The notes: a model not told the origin generated them from the letters alone. A stretch of DNA of 64,000 nucleotides from Apoderus coryli (GCA_911728435.2 OU452204.1:19096001-19160000), one strand, 5' to 3'; positions 32,747-44,309 are shown, counted from the stretch's first letter. A program made the numbers and translations.

Positions 32747-34133
32747 TCTTCTTCTTATGGTGCCTTTTCCTTAAGGACGTTGGCTATTACATTTGCCCAC
32801 CTGATCTTATTTGTAGCTGTCCTGAACAGTTCTATGGAGGTCATATTTGTCCATTGTCGTAGGTTTTTAAGCCATGAGTTGCGTCTTCTTCCTGGTCCCC
32901 TTTTGCTATTGATTTTGCCTTCAATTATAAGTTGGAGCAGTTCGTATTTTTCATTTCTCATGATGTGGCCAAAATATTGTGTTTTTCGTTTCTTTATCAG
33001 GATCATGAGCTCTCTTTCTTTGTTCATTCTCCGCAAGACTTCCTCGTTTGTCGTATGACTCATGTAGGATATTCTGAGCATTTTCCGGTAACACCAGAGT
33101 TCAAATGCTTGGATTCTTTTTTGTGTTGCCTCTGTCATTGTCCAGGCTTCAACACCGTAGAGTACAGTAGAGAAAACGTAGCACTTAAGTATTCGAGCTC
33201 TCAATGAAAGATTCAGCTGGCGACTACATAGGACTTTTTGCATTTTGTAAAATACTGTACGTGCTTTTTCTAGACGTGTTCTTATCTCTAGTGAGTGGTC
33301 CCAAGTTTCATCAAGATTGCTTCCAAGGTAAGTTATTCTTGTTACTTTTTCCAGATCTTTTTCGTTAACCTTGATCTTTACCGTTCTGTTCTGGTGTTTG
33401 CTGATGATCATCGTTTTTGTTTTCTGTGTATTTAGTTTCATTCCAAATTCTTCGCTGGCTGCCGTTATCCTCTCCATTAGACGTTGTAGTGCTTCAGCAC
33501 TATCTGCCAGAATGACCGTGTCATCAGCATATCGCAGGTTGTTGATATATTGTCCATTTATAATTATGCCATCTGAGGTGTCTTCCAGAGCTTTTTTAAA
33601 TATCTCCTCCGAGTAAACGTTAAATAGTATGGGTGACAGAATACATCCCTGTCTTACTCCCTTCTCGATATTAATTTTTCCAGATGTTTTCTTTTTTATT
33701 CTAATTTTGGCCTTTTGTTCCTGATAGATGTTACATGACCTTAAGATGTTCATTAGTTTATCATGTTTCACCAGGTCAAAAGCCTTTTGAAAATCAATAA
33801 AACACAAGTACACATCAGTATCGACATCTCTACATCTTTCAATTAATACTCGTATTGAAAAAAGTGCTTCTCTTGTTCCGAAGCCATTCTTAAAACCAAA
33901 TTGATTTTGACCAGTATGTTCGTCTAATTTACTGTATATTCTATTATGTATTATTCGAAGGAAAAATTTGAGCACATGATTCATCAGGCTTATAATCCTA
34001 TGTTGTCCACATTTCTTGAAGTTTCTCTTTTTTGGTATTGGTACAAATATCGATGTCAGCCATTCTTCTGGTATTATACCTGTTTCATATATTTTATTAA
34101 ATAGATCTTCTACTACTTCGATGTGTTCGTTCG
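32747..34133 (-). mobile_element. 5'-truncated RTE-type LINE with 9-bp duplication
   Basis: AGTTAGCAT lies at 32738-32746 and 34134-34142, bracketing the insertion. The element begins inside the RT region and ends at its 3' terminus (low coordinate) with a CTTCTTCTT-like tail. The frame is open throughout, so the insertion looks young. It belongs to the same broad group as the copies at 1-1.6 kb, 4.7-5.9 kb and 63.2 kb. Confidence 0.9.
32755..34133 (-). CDS. RTE-type reverse transcriptase, open but N-terminally truncated
   Basis: The frame is open from the 5' junction through to the stop at 32755, about 459 codons; the Met at 33984 is internal. Blocks in order: EDLFNKIYETGIIPEEW, FVPIPKK, RIISLMNHVLKFFLRII, NQFGFKNGFGTREALF, CFIDFQKAFDLV, EKGVRQGCILSPILFN, LRYADDTVILAD (catalytic), TYLGSNLDE, the TQYFGHIMRNEKY block and the GPGRRRNSWLKNLRQW block. 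A short deletion after HDKLMNILRSCNIYQE removes part of the usual linker before KAKIRIKK. The endonuclease is missing, so the protein could not support its own insertion. Confidence 0.9.
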
Positions 34134-34204
34134 AGTTAGCATAGAATTGTTTATTAACTCAAATAAAACGCGAAAAACATGGCTCATTAAAATTTTTGAT
34201 TTTT

Positions 34205-34520
34205 GTAGTCTTGTAGTTGTGTAGAATAAAATAAAAGTTAAAAAATACTAAAAATAAGGTTTAAGAATAAAACTGCCGGAAAAAAATAATTAGTCTTGTT
34301 TTTATTTTTGTTTCAGCTTTTTAGACAAAGATATTTGGTAAGTGTTTTGTATCATTTTTTTTTATTTGATTAAGTTTTAATGCATGTTTGTATGAATTTA
34401 TTTACACTGTATTTGTATTTGGATAATTATTATTACCGTCTTATATATTTGTTAATGATAATAATGATTTAACGAAATGATGAAGGTTCATTCTATGCTT
34501 TTGTAAAAGTAGAATATCTA
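34205..34520 (+). repeat. Dispersed segment with microexon-like core, copy 2
   Basis: Homologous to 18923-19400. Here TTTCAG (34311-34316), 21 bases, then GTAAGT (34338-34343). It lacks the MITE of copy 1 and so preserves the empty TA site near 34440. Confidence 0.55.
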
Positions 34521-35216
34521 ACAACCTAGAGTTGTGACAATTAATTCAGGATGAAGTTCATTAAATCTTATGCAAGTTGGAGATAAAAAGTTAATAATAT
34601 CTGAGCTTGAATAATGTGCATTAGCCATATCTACTGTAACTATAAAATTGTATGAAGCACGAGGAATCTTCCTAATGGGGACTTACAAAGTGGGCGACTG
34701 CCAAAGACAATTCTTGGCTCTCGTCACAAAATAAATCGTAGTTTTAAAGAACTGCATTTAATGATGGCCATTATGATGATCTTTCAATTCTTCCACTGTT
34801 GAAAGATCAGGCAAGTTTGAAGATAATTAAAGATTTCGGAGACACCTAATATCATTAGACAAAAAATTTGATCCTGTATTTATTAAAGTAATAAAAAAGG
34901 GGGGATTTTAGTTAAAAAAAAATTGTCACCTGGCAAAAAAAAAAATCAAATAACTCTATTTATTCCGGACAACCACTGTTTATTTGAGTCAAATAAATTT
35001 TGTTTGAGTTAAACAAATAAAAGCCAAATAATTATTTATTAGGGTTCATTTTTAGATTTTTTTCCGTGTGCCTATACATAAATTTGCTTTTTTATGTTCG
35101 CTAAAATAATGATACGCCCATTCCTTCAAACTGAAAGATGTGTGCCGCCGAAGTTTTTTTTTTTGGCCATTTCAACTAACATTAGAAATTCTATACCTAC
35201 TAAGTATATTTTTTTT
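34521..35216. other. Stretch without a recognised gene
   Basis: AT-rich, nothing recognised. It borders the large fold-back repeat. Confidence 0.5.
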
Positions 35217-36049
35217 TAAACAAAGCAAACGAAATATCACCTCCACAGATTTAGTATATAGGGTGAACCATCACTCAGTACACAAATTTTAACCATGTGC
35301 TCAGAGAAGCCTGAAAAACTATAAAAAATTTGTTTCGGAATTTCTATTCGATGTTTACAAAATGGGGCAAATCCACGTTTTTCCCCGGTAAATCGGCGCC
35401 TATGACAATAATTTTTCAATATGACCTCCAACATATATCAGCTGTAGGGTTAATATTCGCGGCGTTGCCAATTGTAGAGACGGCGAAAATGAACAGTTTT
35501 GTTAATAATAATAATTAAAATACCTGATAAATAAGTTCATCTGCATAATGGTATATTACTTCTTCGCTTTTGGAAACTGCTAAAAGGATATTTTCGCATA
35601 TTGCACAACTACACTAATAACAAAAGCCGCAAACACACTAAAATGTCCGCATATTTTATTCAAATGGGTTATTTTTACGACTTCTCGCGTAGCGAAAAAA
35701 CCAAATGTTCGAAGAGGCCACCGTTAACGTCACTTTATTTCCGCACTTAATCACTGAATTTTATCATCACCAATCTCCGTTTCATAGACAAGTCTTCATG
35801 TAGTTCTAAAACTATTATTATTTTACATAAATCGTTCATGTTTTACAACAGAAACTTCTCACTCATCACAATAATAATATGTATGCCTACAACCTATACC
35901 GTAAATTGTTGTGCTTCAAATTGATTCTTAAAGTTACGCTAATTCCGTTCACTTTCATCACAAAATTTAAACAAACAAATTATAGATAAGTGTTTATTAA
36001 AACAAATAAAAAATACGGTTAATAATCTTACGGTATAAACCTGCATTAT

Positions 36050-36430
36050 TTTTTTTTTTTTTTTAACATCCTTCTGGTCCTCCACTCGCACACCTCGGTA
36101 CGCACTTAAGCCCCCGGCGTGTACGAATGGCGTACTTCAGCCTTGAAGGCTTATTGTGCCTTTTCAGGACCATACTGCACTCACTATCATTCTACTATCA
36201 CACAACATTCATTCTTCGCTTAGATGGGCCATCGTCAGGTACCGTCTATAATGAACCCCCTAAACGGTCACCCACCACGCGACATTCATTCTACAACCTA
36301 GATGAGTCACCGCCAGGTCCGTTTTTAATAAACCCCCAGACGCTCACCCATCCAACTTGTAGCCGCGCTCCACAGAGCTGCACTTCGACGGTCGTCACTT
36401 ATGATCCCGTCTAGGCTACCCGGCCCGGCT
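36050..36430 (-). mobile_element. Poly(A)-tailed retroposon with 12-bp target duplication
   Basis: AACCTGCATTAT flanks it (36038-36049 and 36431-36442), and the matching place in the opposite fold-back arm (near 37093) is empty. The plus strand starts with a run of T, so the element lies on the minus strand with a poly(A) tail. The body is GC-rich, unlike its surroundings. It includes two tandem units of about 75 bp, each with ACATTCATTCT and AGATG.G. It could be a SINE or a LINE 3' UTR; I see no tRNA-like head. Confidence 0.8.
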
Positions 36431-36776
36431 AACCTGCATTATAATATGATACATATTTTGGGAATTTGTTTTTGCAAAGCAGCAATTTTATTATTAATGA
36501 AATCTTAAATATTTACTGTTAATAGCAAAAAATAACTACTAACAACAAACTTGTGCATAAGTTAAAGTTATATTGACAGACAAAAAATATTTGACAGACT
36601 AAAACATTAGTGGAATTCACTCCAGTTAGCTAATGACAATGTTGAGTTTCACGTTCCTTTTACAAAAAAATTCAAGTGAGATGAGCCGTAGGTGATCATG
36701 TCACATCATTAGTTTGCGCAGAATCCCGACTGTTTCGGACGGTTTTGGACTCTTGTGAAACCGCAAAGAAAATATG

Positions 36777-36806
36777 TCACAGCTAACATACACATGTTAG
36801 CTGTGA
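36777..36806. repeat. Perfect 13-bp hairpin in fold-back centre
   Basis: TCACAGCTAACAT, a 4-base loop ACAC, then ATGTTAGCTGTGA. It is nested at the middle of the large fold-back. Confidence 0.85.
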
Positions 36807-37382
36807 TGTCATGATGGTCTTTTGCGTGACGTCATCATAGTGAAACCGCCAATAACCGGGGTCGCGTGAATGCAAAAAGTTAAACCGGTTATAATCGGTC
36901 ATGGAGTGAATTCGACTTATGTTTTAGTTTTTAGGAAATTATGAACTGTCAAATATCTTTTGTATGTCAATGTAATTTATAAGCACAAGTTAGTTGTTGA
37001 TATTTTTTGCTAAGTAAAGGTTTAAGATTTCCTTAATAATAAAATTGCTGCTTTGCAAAAACAAATTCCCAAAATATTTATCAGATTATAATGTAGGTTT
37101 ATACCATAAGATTATTAACCGTATTTTTACTTTGTTTCAATAAACACCTATCTATGATTTGTTTGTTTAAATTTTGTGATGAAAGTGATCGGCCGAATAA
37201 GCGTAACTTTAAGAATCAATTTGAAGCACAACAATTTACGGTATAGGTTGTAGGCCTACATATTATTATTGTGGTGAGTGAGAAGTTCGTGTTGTATGTA
37301 TGAATGATTTATGTAAAATAATAATAATTTTATATCTACATTATACATTTGTGGAGTTGATGTTTCGTTTGCTTTGTTTTAA

Positions 37383-38157
37383 TACATTGCACTCCACTGA
37401 GAGAATAGACTACTTCTTCAAGTTATATTTTCTTTCATAAATGAAATAAACGAAAATGCTATGGAATGCAACCTTTAGAACTTCAACTTAGCTACGCCAT
37501 TGTGCTTAGAATGGACAAGTACCGGCGCGGCTTATTGTGTAAAATTGTATGTACGGACGGTGCTAGAGAAAAATTTCCATTAACCAAATAGAAATAATAA
37601 ATATACGTTACATATTACTGGTGTAAACATGAACATTTTAAATATTTGATATATTAATTGGTCGAGATAAACGGACATTTGGGTTGGTACAATGCAAATA
37701 AAGGCGTGGTTATATGTTGTGCCGCAGACCACCCATACCGTATTCGTTATAATTTTCTAGTTTTATATTCATTTTATTGTGGCACCGGACGCACAGGATA
37801 GTGGTTGGAAGTGAGCTTTTTCGAAAATTATTATTGTTGTTGGCGCTTCGTAGTTTCTCGCCTACGTGTTTGTGATATAGGTGCACAGCTATTATTCTTG
37901 TTTCACCTTTATTTTTTACCGCTGCTGGTTTTAAAATATTTCAGGAAATGTTGTTAGATTTTCACGCCACTTGGATAGTTTTACGTGCAAACGGTTGAGG
38001 AGATCACTAGGTTTGCGCCCGTTTGAGACGTTAGAAAAACCCCTACACCTTTCTACAATTTGCCCATCAAAAGCGTATTGAAATTAACCGATATAGTTGC
38101 AAAAAAACAACAAATATCATCTGTTGAATCATCAACTTACCACGAAAAACACGTTGA
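37383..38157. other. Stretch without a recognised gene
   Basis: No coding similarity or paired repeat seen. Confidence 0.5.
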
Positions 38158-38742
38158 TTTTAGTAGATCTAAAAAAATCTAACCTTTCAAATGATTTCAT
38201 GACCCCTGAACCTTAAAAATGACCACAGTTCAAAACTTTATATATATATGGGATATAAGGAAATTTGGAAGCCCGTTTTATGTAGCATTTTTTGACCAAT
38301 CGAAACAGAATTTTGTTAAATACTGGGTCAATGTCTTGCTTGAGTTTGTTGACGTTCGAAATCCGAAAGTTAATTTGAAAATGGCGGTCTGTCAAAGTTA
38401 AGAAAAATTATATTTCTTTCATTGTTAATAGTGTATTTAATATAAGACAATATAAATTAACAAAAAATTAAGAAAATAACACCTGCTATACACCTGTAAT
38501 TATTTTTGACAAATGAACACCTGGTGAAATAACAATAAGATCGTATACTTAGGTATGTATATTTATAGTATAATGGGTATTTCAGTTAAAATATCTGTCA
38601 AGATGACATTGGAGTTATATTTGGCGACTGTCAGAATATTCTATATTAGTTTACAAATAATTTTTGTCAGTGTAGATAAATACAAAATATTTAAATCGAA
38701 AATCTACTTTTCCGTCTGGCTGCCATCAGGATTTTTTTAATG
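38158..38742 (+). repeat. Dispersed repeat, copy 1 (uninterrupted)
   Basis: Homologous to 44310-45500. Shared blocks include TTTTAGTAGAT, ATGACCCCT, TTTTTTGACCAATCGAAACA, CTGTCAAAGTT, CATTGTTAATAG, AGTATAATGGGTATTTCAGTTAAAATA and CTACTTTTCCG.CTGGCTGCCATC. No coding frame; the 60-codon frames at 38213-38401 overlap on both strands and are chance. Element class unknown. Confidence 0.75.
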
Positions 38743-39377
38743 TACCGCCACTGCCCAGTCCCCTCCAGTAACCTGTGCGAAATAAACTTCCTTAGTAATA
38801 TCAGCAAACAGCAAGTTTGGTCTGCTGCACGTTTGTGAAATACCCTGTATAATTGGAAACATTTTTGGGTTGTACAAATCCTTATCTTCCGACCACACAC
38901 TAATGGGTCACCCTGTATATCACCAGTCAATATCAAATAGCCTTGAAAGTCAGCATTCAAGGTGTGTTGATATAAGAGCTAACGATGTCATCTTCCAATT
39001 ATAGCCAGAAAGACAGTAACAAAGGCTATCAACTTTTAAAGGTATTTGAAAATAGAAAAAGTCAAATTTGGTCAACAATGTTTTTTTTTTTTCATGAACT
39101 TTGGACGTGGATTATAAAGATAACAGTGTATATTTATCAAGTACCCACTTTGCAGGTTAATGGTCTCTCCAAAAAAGTATCAAATACAGGGTGTTCCATT
39201 TAAAAAATTTGGATATTGCACAACGAACTTTGCGAAAATTTTATGACGTTTTTTAAATTTAGTTGAAATTTTTGTGCTTTTTGAATTAAAGAACGCTTTT
39301 CTCAGATGAATGTTTAACGCAAAATAAGTGCCAAACTATGGCAATTTTTTCTTTGCATAATTTTAAATGATCCAATA
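38743..39377. other. Stretch with mariner-type end motifs
   Basis: AAATACCCTGTATAATT (about 38837), GGGTCACCCTGTATATC (about 38915) and TACAGGGTGTTCCATT (about 39185) look like ends of short TA-flanked elements. I cannot pair any two of them with confidence. Confidence 0.4.
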
Positions 39378-39698
39378 AGCCACAAATTGGTTAGTGCAAA
39401 ATGGATTTCTATGAAAGATAGACGATTTCATCACGCTGCATGCTTTTATCACAATTTACTGCTTGACGGGCATCCACCATATTTGTTCGAAAAGATTAGA
39501 TTTAGGTCTGATGTACACAATCTTAATCTGAGGTTTAAGGGTTTATTGTCTCCTCCTGCTCATCGCACCTTGTTATTCGAGCGATCCTTTTCTTATAACG
39601 TTTATAGCATCTACAATGGAATTCCTCACAATTTTAAGACTCATAAAATAACAACATTTCGTCTACTTCTTAGAAGAAAACTATTAAATTTGATTTAA
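39378..39698 (+). pseudogene. Jockey-group LINE, C-terminal fragment
   Basis: The frame gives HKLVSAKWISMKDRRFHHAA, then CFYHNLLLDGHPPYLFEKI, RSDVHNLNLRFKG, RSFSYNVYSIYN and FRLLLRRKLLNLI, ending in TAA. It lines up with the end of the 22.7-23.4 kb fragment (HKLKEAGW, RRIHHSTCFFY, DVHNLNIR, RSFSYNV). It is severely 5'-truncated but unbroken in what remains. Confidence 0.8.
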
Positions 39699-39819
39699 TT
39701 TTCATATTGTGTAGTGGTTATGATTTCGAATTTAATATTATGTTAATTTTGTTTTCTTTTTGTTGTTTTTCTTTCTTTGTATTCATTGCAGTTCAAATTG
39801 ATTTAGTTAATTGTATGAT

Positions 39820-40075
39820 ATAAGTTGATGATGGTTTTTGAAAAACGAAACGTCGTAGAGAAAATTTGTAAACGCTATCTTATTCTCCTCAAAAAGTAAC
39901 AATGAGAAAGTGATTTTAATTTTTTTATAGCTGTAAAAATAATGTCAGAAATAAATAAAAACTAAAATCACAAAAAATCGTTTTCAAAAATTCTCGAAAA
40001 CGGCTTTTGTTTAAATTGTACAACTTTTCTCTAATTTAAGCGACATTGTAACGCCTACCGTTTCCAAGATTACTT
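39820..40075 (+). repeat. Dispersed repeat, inverted relative of 63490-63737
   Basis: Starts AAGTTGATGATGGTTTTTG and includes GAAACGTCGTAG, GAAAATTTGTAAA, AAACTAAAATC and ACGCCTACCGTTTCCAA. The reverse complement of 63490-63737 follows the same order. The left end is hammerhead-like (TTGATGA, GGTTTTT/AAAAAC stem, GAAACGTC) with C3 replaced by T. Confidence 0.65.
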
Positions 40076-41216
40076 TATTTAATATCAACCCTCGTATATC
40101 CTTTAAAACTATTAAACATGCAACTAATCTATTCCATATGCCCCAAACGTTTACTGAAGATTGATCAACAGAAAAATTAACATAACAAACTGCTGGTTGG
40201 CTAATGCTTTACCCATCTACATGCATTTCCATGTTTTCCCATTGGCTGTTCGCAAAAACCGTTTATATAAATCATTTTTTTGTTGTTGCTTCTCTTATTA
40301 GTCATTGCTTCAACCGTTGCCTTCCATTTTCTTCAATTTATGTATAGCATGCAAACCGTTTTGCATTTTATAAGATACTGTAATACTTATAGCCCATGGT
40401 GCACACGAAACGTATTCAACCCTCCTCTATTTTGCTCATGTAAAATAACACACAAAATCACAAAACGAACAAAAGTCATCAATGCAAATGACACATACTA
40501 CATTCTAAATAAGTTTTATCCTTCAGGACCAGTTCGGTTATAATTGCATACGTATCGCAGCCACAAATCTGAATTTAAATAATAACCGTCAATAAAAATA
40601 GAGAATAACAAATCGAAATAATATAGCGATTGTAAACTTTTTCGTTTCTCTGACTGTATAAGTAAGTTGCCGCCATATTTTTGCCATTCTCTAGATGGTA
40701 TGGTGTTGTCGCTTTATTTACGTGACCCTTACAAGGTGTTCAAATCATATTTATTTTTCCTACATGATCTTCTTGCGGAACCACACATTGTTCCATCATC
40801 AACTTGTCCAAATCTTCTTTGTTAGCAAGGTCCGTGTTCGAAGAAACTCTCTATCCCTGGGTGCAATCTTCAGATCCTGGATCTGGGCTAAACTTGGTCC
40901 ATTTCCGACCAATGAATTTAACTTTTTTTTTGTTAGTAAGGTTTCGCGGTCTGCGAAGAGTTTTTATGAGTATCTGGATGGAGCTGAAAGAGTCTCTCCT
41001 ACTGAAAGTCTATACATCTTCTACATCTTTTTTTTTTCCACAATTCCTCGTATGCTTGTTACTTGTTTATCGCACATGCTTTGCTGACATATCATTTTGA
41101 GAATTTGTGCTGTCATTTTTCGGCAGTGAAACTTATTTCTTTTGGTTACTGTTTAAGTTGTTTGAAGGATTATTGTGTGTTTTTGGAATTGCTGAAGGAT
41201 ACAGTTCGGTAAAAAT
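40076..41216. other. Stretch without a recognised gene
   Basis: Frames at 40280-40543 and 40695-41100 lack known motifs. A string TTGTTAG.AAGGT recurs at about 40817 and 40930. The last part is probably the 5' region of the transposase relic that follows. Confidence 0.45.
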
Positions 41217-42965
41217 AATGACGGATATGTTATTAGTTTTTGGCTGTTGTAAAGGAAATGGACGCGACAGTGTTAGAGTATAAATCGAAAGATTTCGCAA
41301 TAAACGCATACCAAATCATCAAACATTTTCTGCTATTGAGAAACGTCTTCGCGAGACCGAAAGTTTAACTCCCGTAACTCCGAATTATGCACGACAAGGT
41401 ACGATAAGGACGCCTGATTGTTTAATAACAAAGATTGGAAAGAATCGCTGATGATCCAAAACTGAGCACCAGGCGCTTTGCTTTAGAGGTAGGTGTATCA
41501 AAGGTTGTCGTTTATAGAACTTTTAAAGAAAGATTACTTCACCCCCGGGCATTGAAAGCACGGTGAAAAGCGATCAACAGAATTTGTGGAGATTTGTTCA
41601 GAGCAGAAGGAGTTGTTCGAAAATACCGGGAAGTATGGTTGATGTGTCCGGAGAATGTCTTTCTAGTCCGGAAGGGATAGTTAATGCATTTGCGACCTTT
41701 TTTAGTTCTGTTTATGAACAGCCATCAAAACGCGTGCCTGCGGTTTGTGTACCGTTTGATTCATCAGTTTCGGTTGGCACTGTCGATCTTCAGGATGTAA
41801 TTTCCGCACTGAAAAAACTTAAACCTAAAATGACGTCAGGCCCTGATAATATACCATCATTCTTTTTAAGAGACTGTGCTCATGCCTTCGCTGAGCCACT
41901 GCACATTTTGATTAACAAGTCCCTACAGTCTTGCACATTCCCGACTGCTTGGAAGATCTCTCGTATTTGTCCGGTCTATAAATCTGGTGCTAAAGATCAT
42001 GTTGAGAATTATCGGCCAATTTCAATTTTGTCTAACTTCTCGAAGATTTCAAAAATCGCATCTCCCAATATCAACATGGATTTTTTACTGGTCGCTCACC
42101 TGTTACCAACCTAACCTGCTTTACTCAGGATATATGCTCAGCTCTCAATAATGGCTTACAAGTTGATGCGATATACACTGACTTCTCGAAGGCCTTTGAT
42201 AGGATCGATCATGCAATACTTATGACTAAGCTGGATATCATGGGCTTTCAACACCGTACTGTTCAATTTTTCAATTCTTTTCTATCTGACCGCGAGCAAT
42301 TTGTCGAATTCAGGGATTTTCGATCTTCATCTTTTACTCCTACCAGTGGTGCACCTCAGGGAAGCAATCTAGCTCCACTCTTATTTGCCATCTATGTAAA
42401 CGACATTGCTGCTGAAGTCTCTAGCGACTATCTTTTGTTCGCCGATGATTTGAAATTGTATAGACCAATTGCTACCGAGGACGATTGCATATGCTTGCAA
42501 CGGGATCTCGGTGATTTGATAAGTCATCCAGGGTGAGCGTTCACGTATGGGCAAGAACAATTGACAATTTTATTAAAAACAACAGGGTCGTTGTTTTACC
42601 GCCAAAACTAAATGGTGTTGATTATTTGGAACCTTTACAAAATACGTTGTCAGATTTGCCATTACAACTCCTGTACTTTAACTTTAAATGTTCGAAATGA
42701 TTTACATGAACAGTGTCGAAACAGATGGATTGGTAGAGGCAATGACGCTCCTCTAAACTGGCCTTGGATTATTTTTTATGGGGATCTTTAAAAACGATGG
42801 TATACTCCAGGCAGATCGATAGTGAGGAAGAACTGTGGGGTAGAATATATACAAAATGCAGTTAATGTGTTGAAGAACGATGCCGAATTGATGCAAAGAG
42901 TTCATTTAAATTTTTTAAGTAGTAGTAATCTTTATACCTATGTTAACGGAGGTCATTTTAAATAA
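41217..42965 (+). pseudogene. Mariner-like transposase relic split by a LINE
   Basis: The N-terminal part (41217 to about 41550) reads MTDMLLVFGCCKGNGRDSVRV, then RRIPNHQTFSAIEKRLRET after small lesions, TPNYARQGTIRTP and a helix-turn-helix remnant ending RTFKERLLHP. The C-terminal part (about 42537-42965) reads VSVHVWARTIDNF, RVVVLPPKLNGVDYLEPLQN, NRWIGRGND, YGDLK and EEELWGRIY. The first catalytic Asp region and the last two catalytic motifs are missing or decayed. A LINE fragment (41552-42536) sits between the two parts, so the middle was lost at or before that insertion. Confidence 0.75.
41552..42536 (+). pseudogene. Jockey/I-type LINE reverse transcriptase fragment inside transposase
   Basis: The frame from 41563 gives KSDQQNLWRFVQSRRSCS, GIVNAFATFFSSVYE, KMTSGPDNIPSFFLRDC, PLHILINKSLQ, PTAWKISRICPVYKSG and NYRPISILSNFSKI. 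After a shift near 42080: TGRSPVTNLTCF, IYTDFSKAFDRIDHAIL (catalytic Asp), SGAPQGSNLAPLLFAIYVND and YLLFADDLKLYRPI. The copy stops just after the catalytic FADD, so both ends are missing. It carries one frameshift and the 3' end is replaced by transposase sequence. Confidence 0.85.
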
Positions 42966-43182
42966 TTATTGAAAGTTTCTAATTAAAATACAAATTTGAT
43001 ATTACAAAAATAAATTTCTCACTGAAAAATGAATTAAAAATGTTTGTTACTTTTAATTAGGTGAGAAATTTCATATACTAGTCGCGACGTCTGTCAAGCA
43101 TATATATTTTTCAAACAGTCCCAAAAATTTACACTTTAATTGAACAAGGGTAATGGATTCTGGTTTTTAATATCTTATTTAC

Positions 43183-43400
43183 TTACTTACTCCATGGCTC
43201 TACAACCCGGGGTGGGTCTTGGCCGACTGTACTATTCGCCTCCATTGTTGTCGATCTTCCATCAATGTTGGGTCGTACTCTATCCCAATGGTCCTTAGGT
43301 CCGTTTTGATGTTGTCCCGCCATCTCATTGGGGGGCGCCCCAAAGGTCTTCGTCCCACTGGTACTCCCTCCCAAGCCAATTTTATCATCCGTGTGTCAGG
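43183..43400 (-). pseudogene. LINE C-terminal end with TAAG-type tail
   Basis: Minus strand: AWEGVPVGRRPLGRPPMRWR, then DNIKTDLRTIGI, DRQQWRRIVQSAKTHPGL. The RRPLGRP.MRW..N...DL......W...A.DR..WR pattern ends many insect LINE proteins. The 3' end (low coordinate) has a (TAAG)n-like tail at about 43175-43192. Only the last about 65 codons remain. Confidence 0.8.
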
Positions 43401-44309
43401 CTGTCTTTGTTAATATCTGATAATAAAAAATTGATACTTGAAGTATGACAAATTTATCAATCTCCGATTGAAAATGTAAATTTTTCGGACTGTTTGACAA
43501 AAAAACATGCTTTTCAGCCACAAAGCAGCAATAAAAATATTTGACAATAAGAAGCAACTATTAACATTATTGAAATCTCTCGTTTTAGGATTTCCCATTC
43601 CTGTATAAACCCTTTACCTTTCTTTAAATTAATAGTCAACTATCATCCTGTATAGAACAACACATTTTTGACATTTACAATAATTAAAAACAGTAGCCGG
43701 TACCCTGCGGTCACAAAATATTTTAAACGAAGAAAAATGTTTATATATGCGATTCTCATAGGCCGTATACATCACTAATTGCATTAATGTGTGGCAGCCA
43801 TAGTGATATTTTGCGTAGATATCATTTGGTATAATCTGAACACATAATCTGAGCGGTCAAATTACAGAGTACGGACCCTTTTTTCAGACGTCGTGCGAGT
43901 ATTTTCTTTGGGAAAGAAAAATTAAATAATATATACTGGAATCGTTTAATTGGGGGTCCTTTTTTATTCGAATGCTTTGGGCAGTGATAAATTCGACTTC
44001 TAAATTTGGTTTGCTGTCAAAATAAATAACCCTTCTGGATACTGCCAGATTCAAAATTCGGGAGGGGTGGACCACCATTGAGTTCTCACAAGAGCTTAAA
44101 TTATTTCCGGAAATTTTATTATTTATATTTATTTGTTTTGAAATAATGTAATGTAATGAGTCAAAATTAAGACATATTATTGGTCGAAAATTAGGTAGAG
44201 GTGTGAAATTTTCAGTAGTAGCTATTATCCTTGAGCAACTCGCTTGAAGGATTCCCTATGACAAAATTTTGAGTATTTATCAAGGCCCGAGGAGTATTCG
44301 ATAAGATAA
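43401..44309. other. Stretch without a recognised gene
   Basis: No coding similarity. Frames at 43410-43598 and 43884-44078 are not convincing. Confidence 0.45.

Larger units (their letters stand above)
35217..37382. repeat. Large fold-back repeat with two insertions in one arm
   Basis: The right arm (about 36898-37382) matches the left arm in reverse complement, from AAACAAAGCAAACGAAA at 35217 to GGAATTCACTCCA at about 36623. Identity is about 90 percent by eye. The left arm holds two extra pieces absent from the right: about 35262-35805, unidentified, and 36050-36430, a retroposon. Without them each arm is close to 480 bp. The central spacer (36624-36897) contains a perfect 13-bp hairpin and a TGACGTCA palindrome. 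No reading frame is present. It resembles a fold-back transposon. Confidence 0.8.

Noticed and set aside
40695..41100. Two overlapping frames of 130 and 98 codons
   Set aside because: Phe/Ser-rich translations of a T-rich strand; probably transposase 5' region or noncoding.
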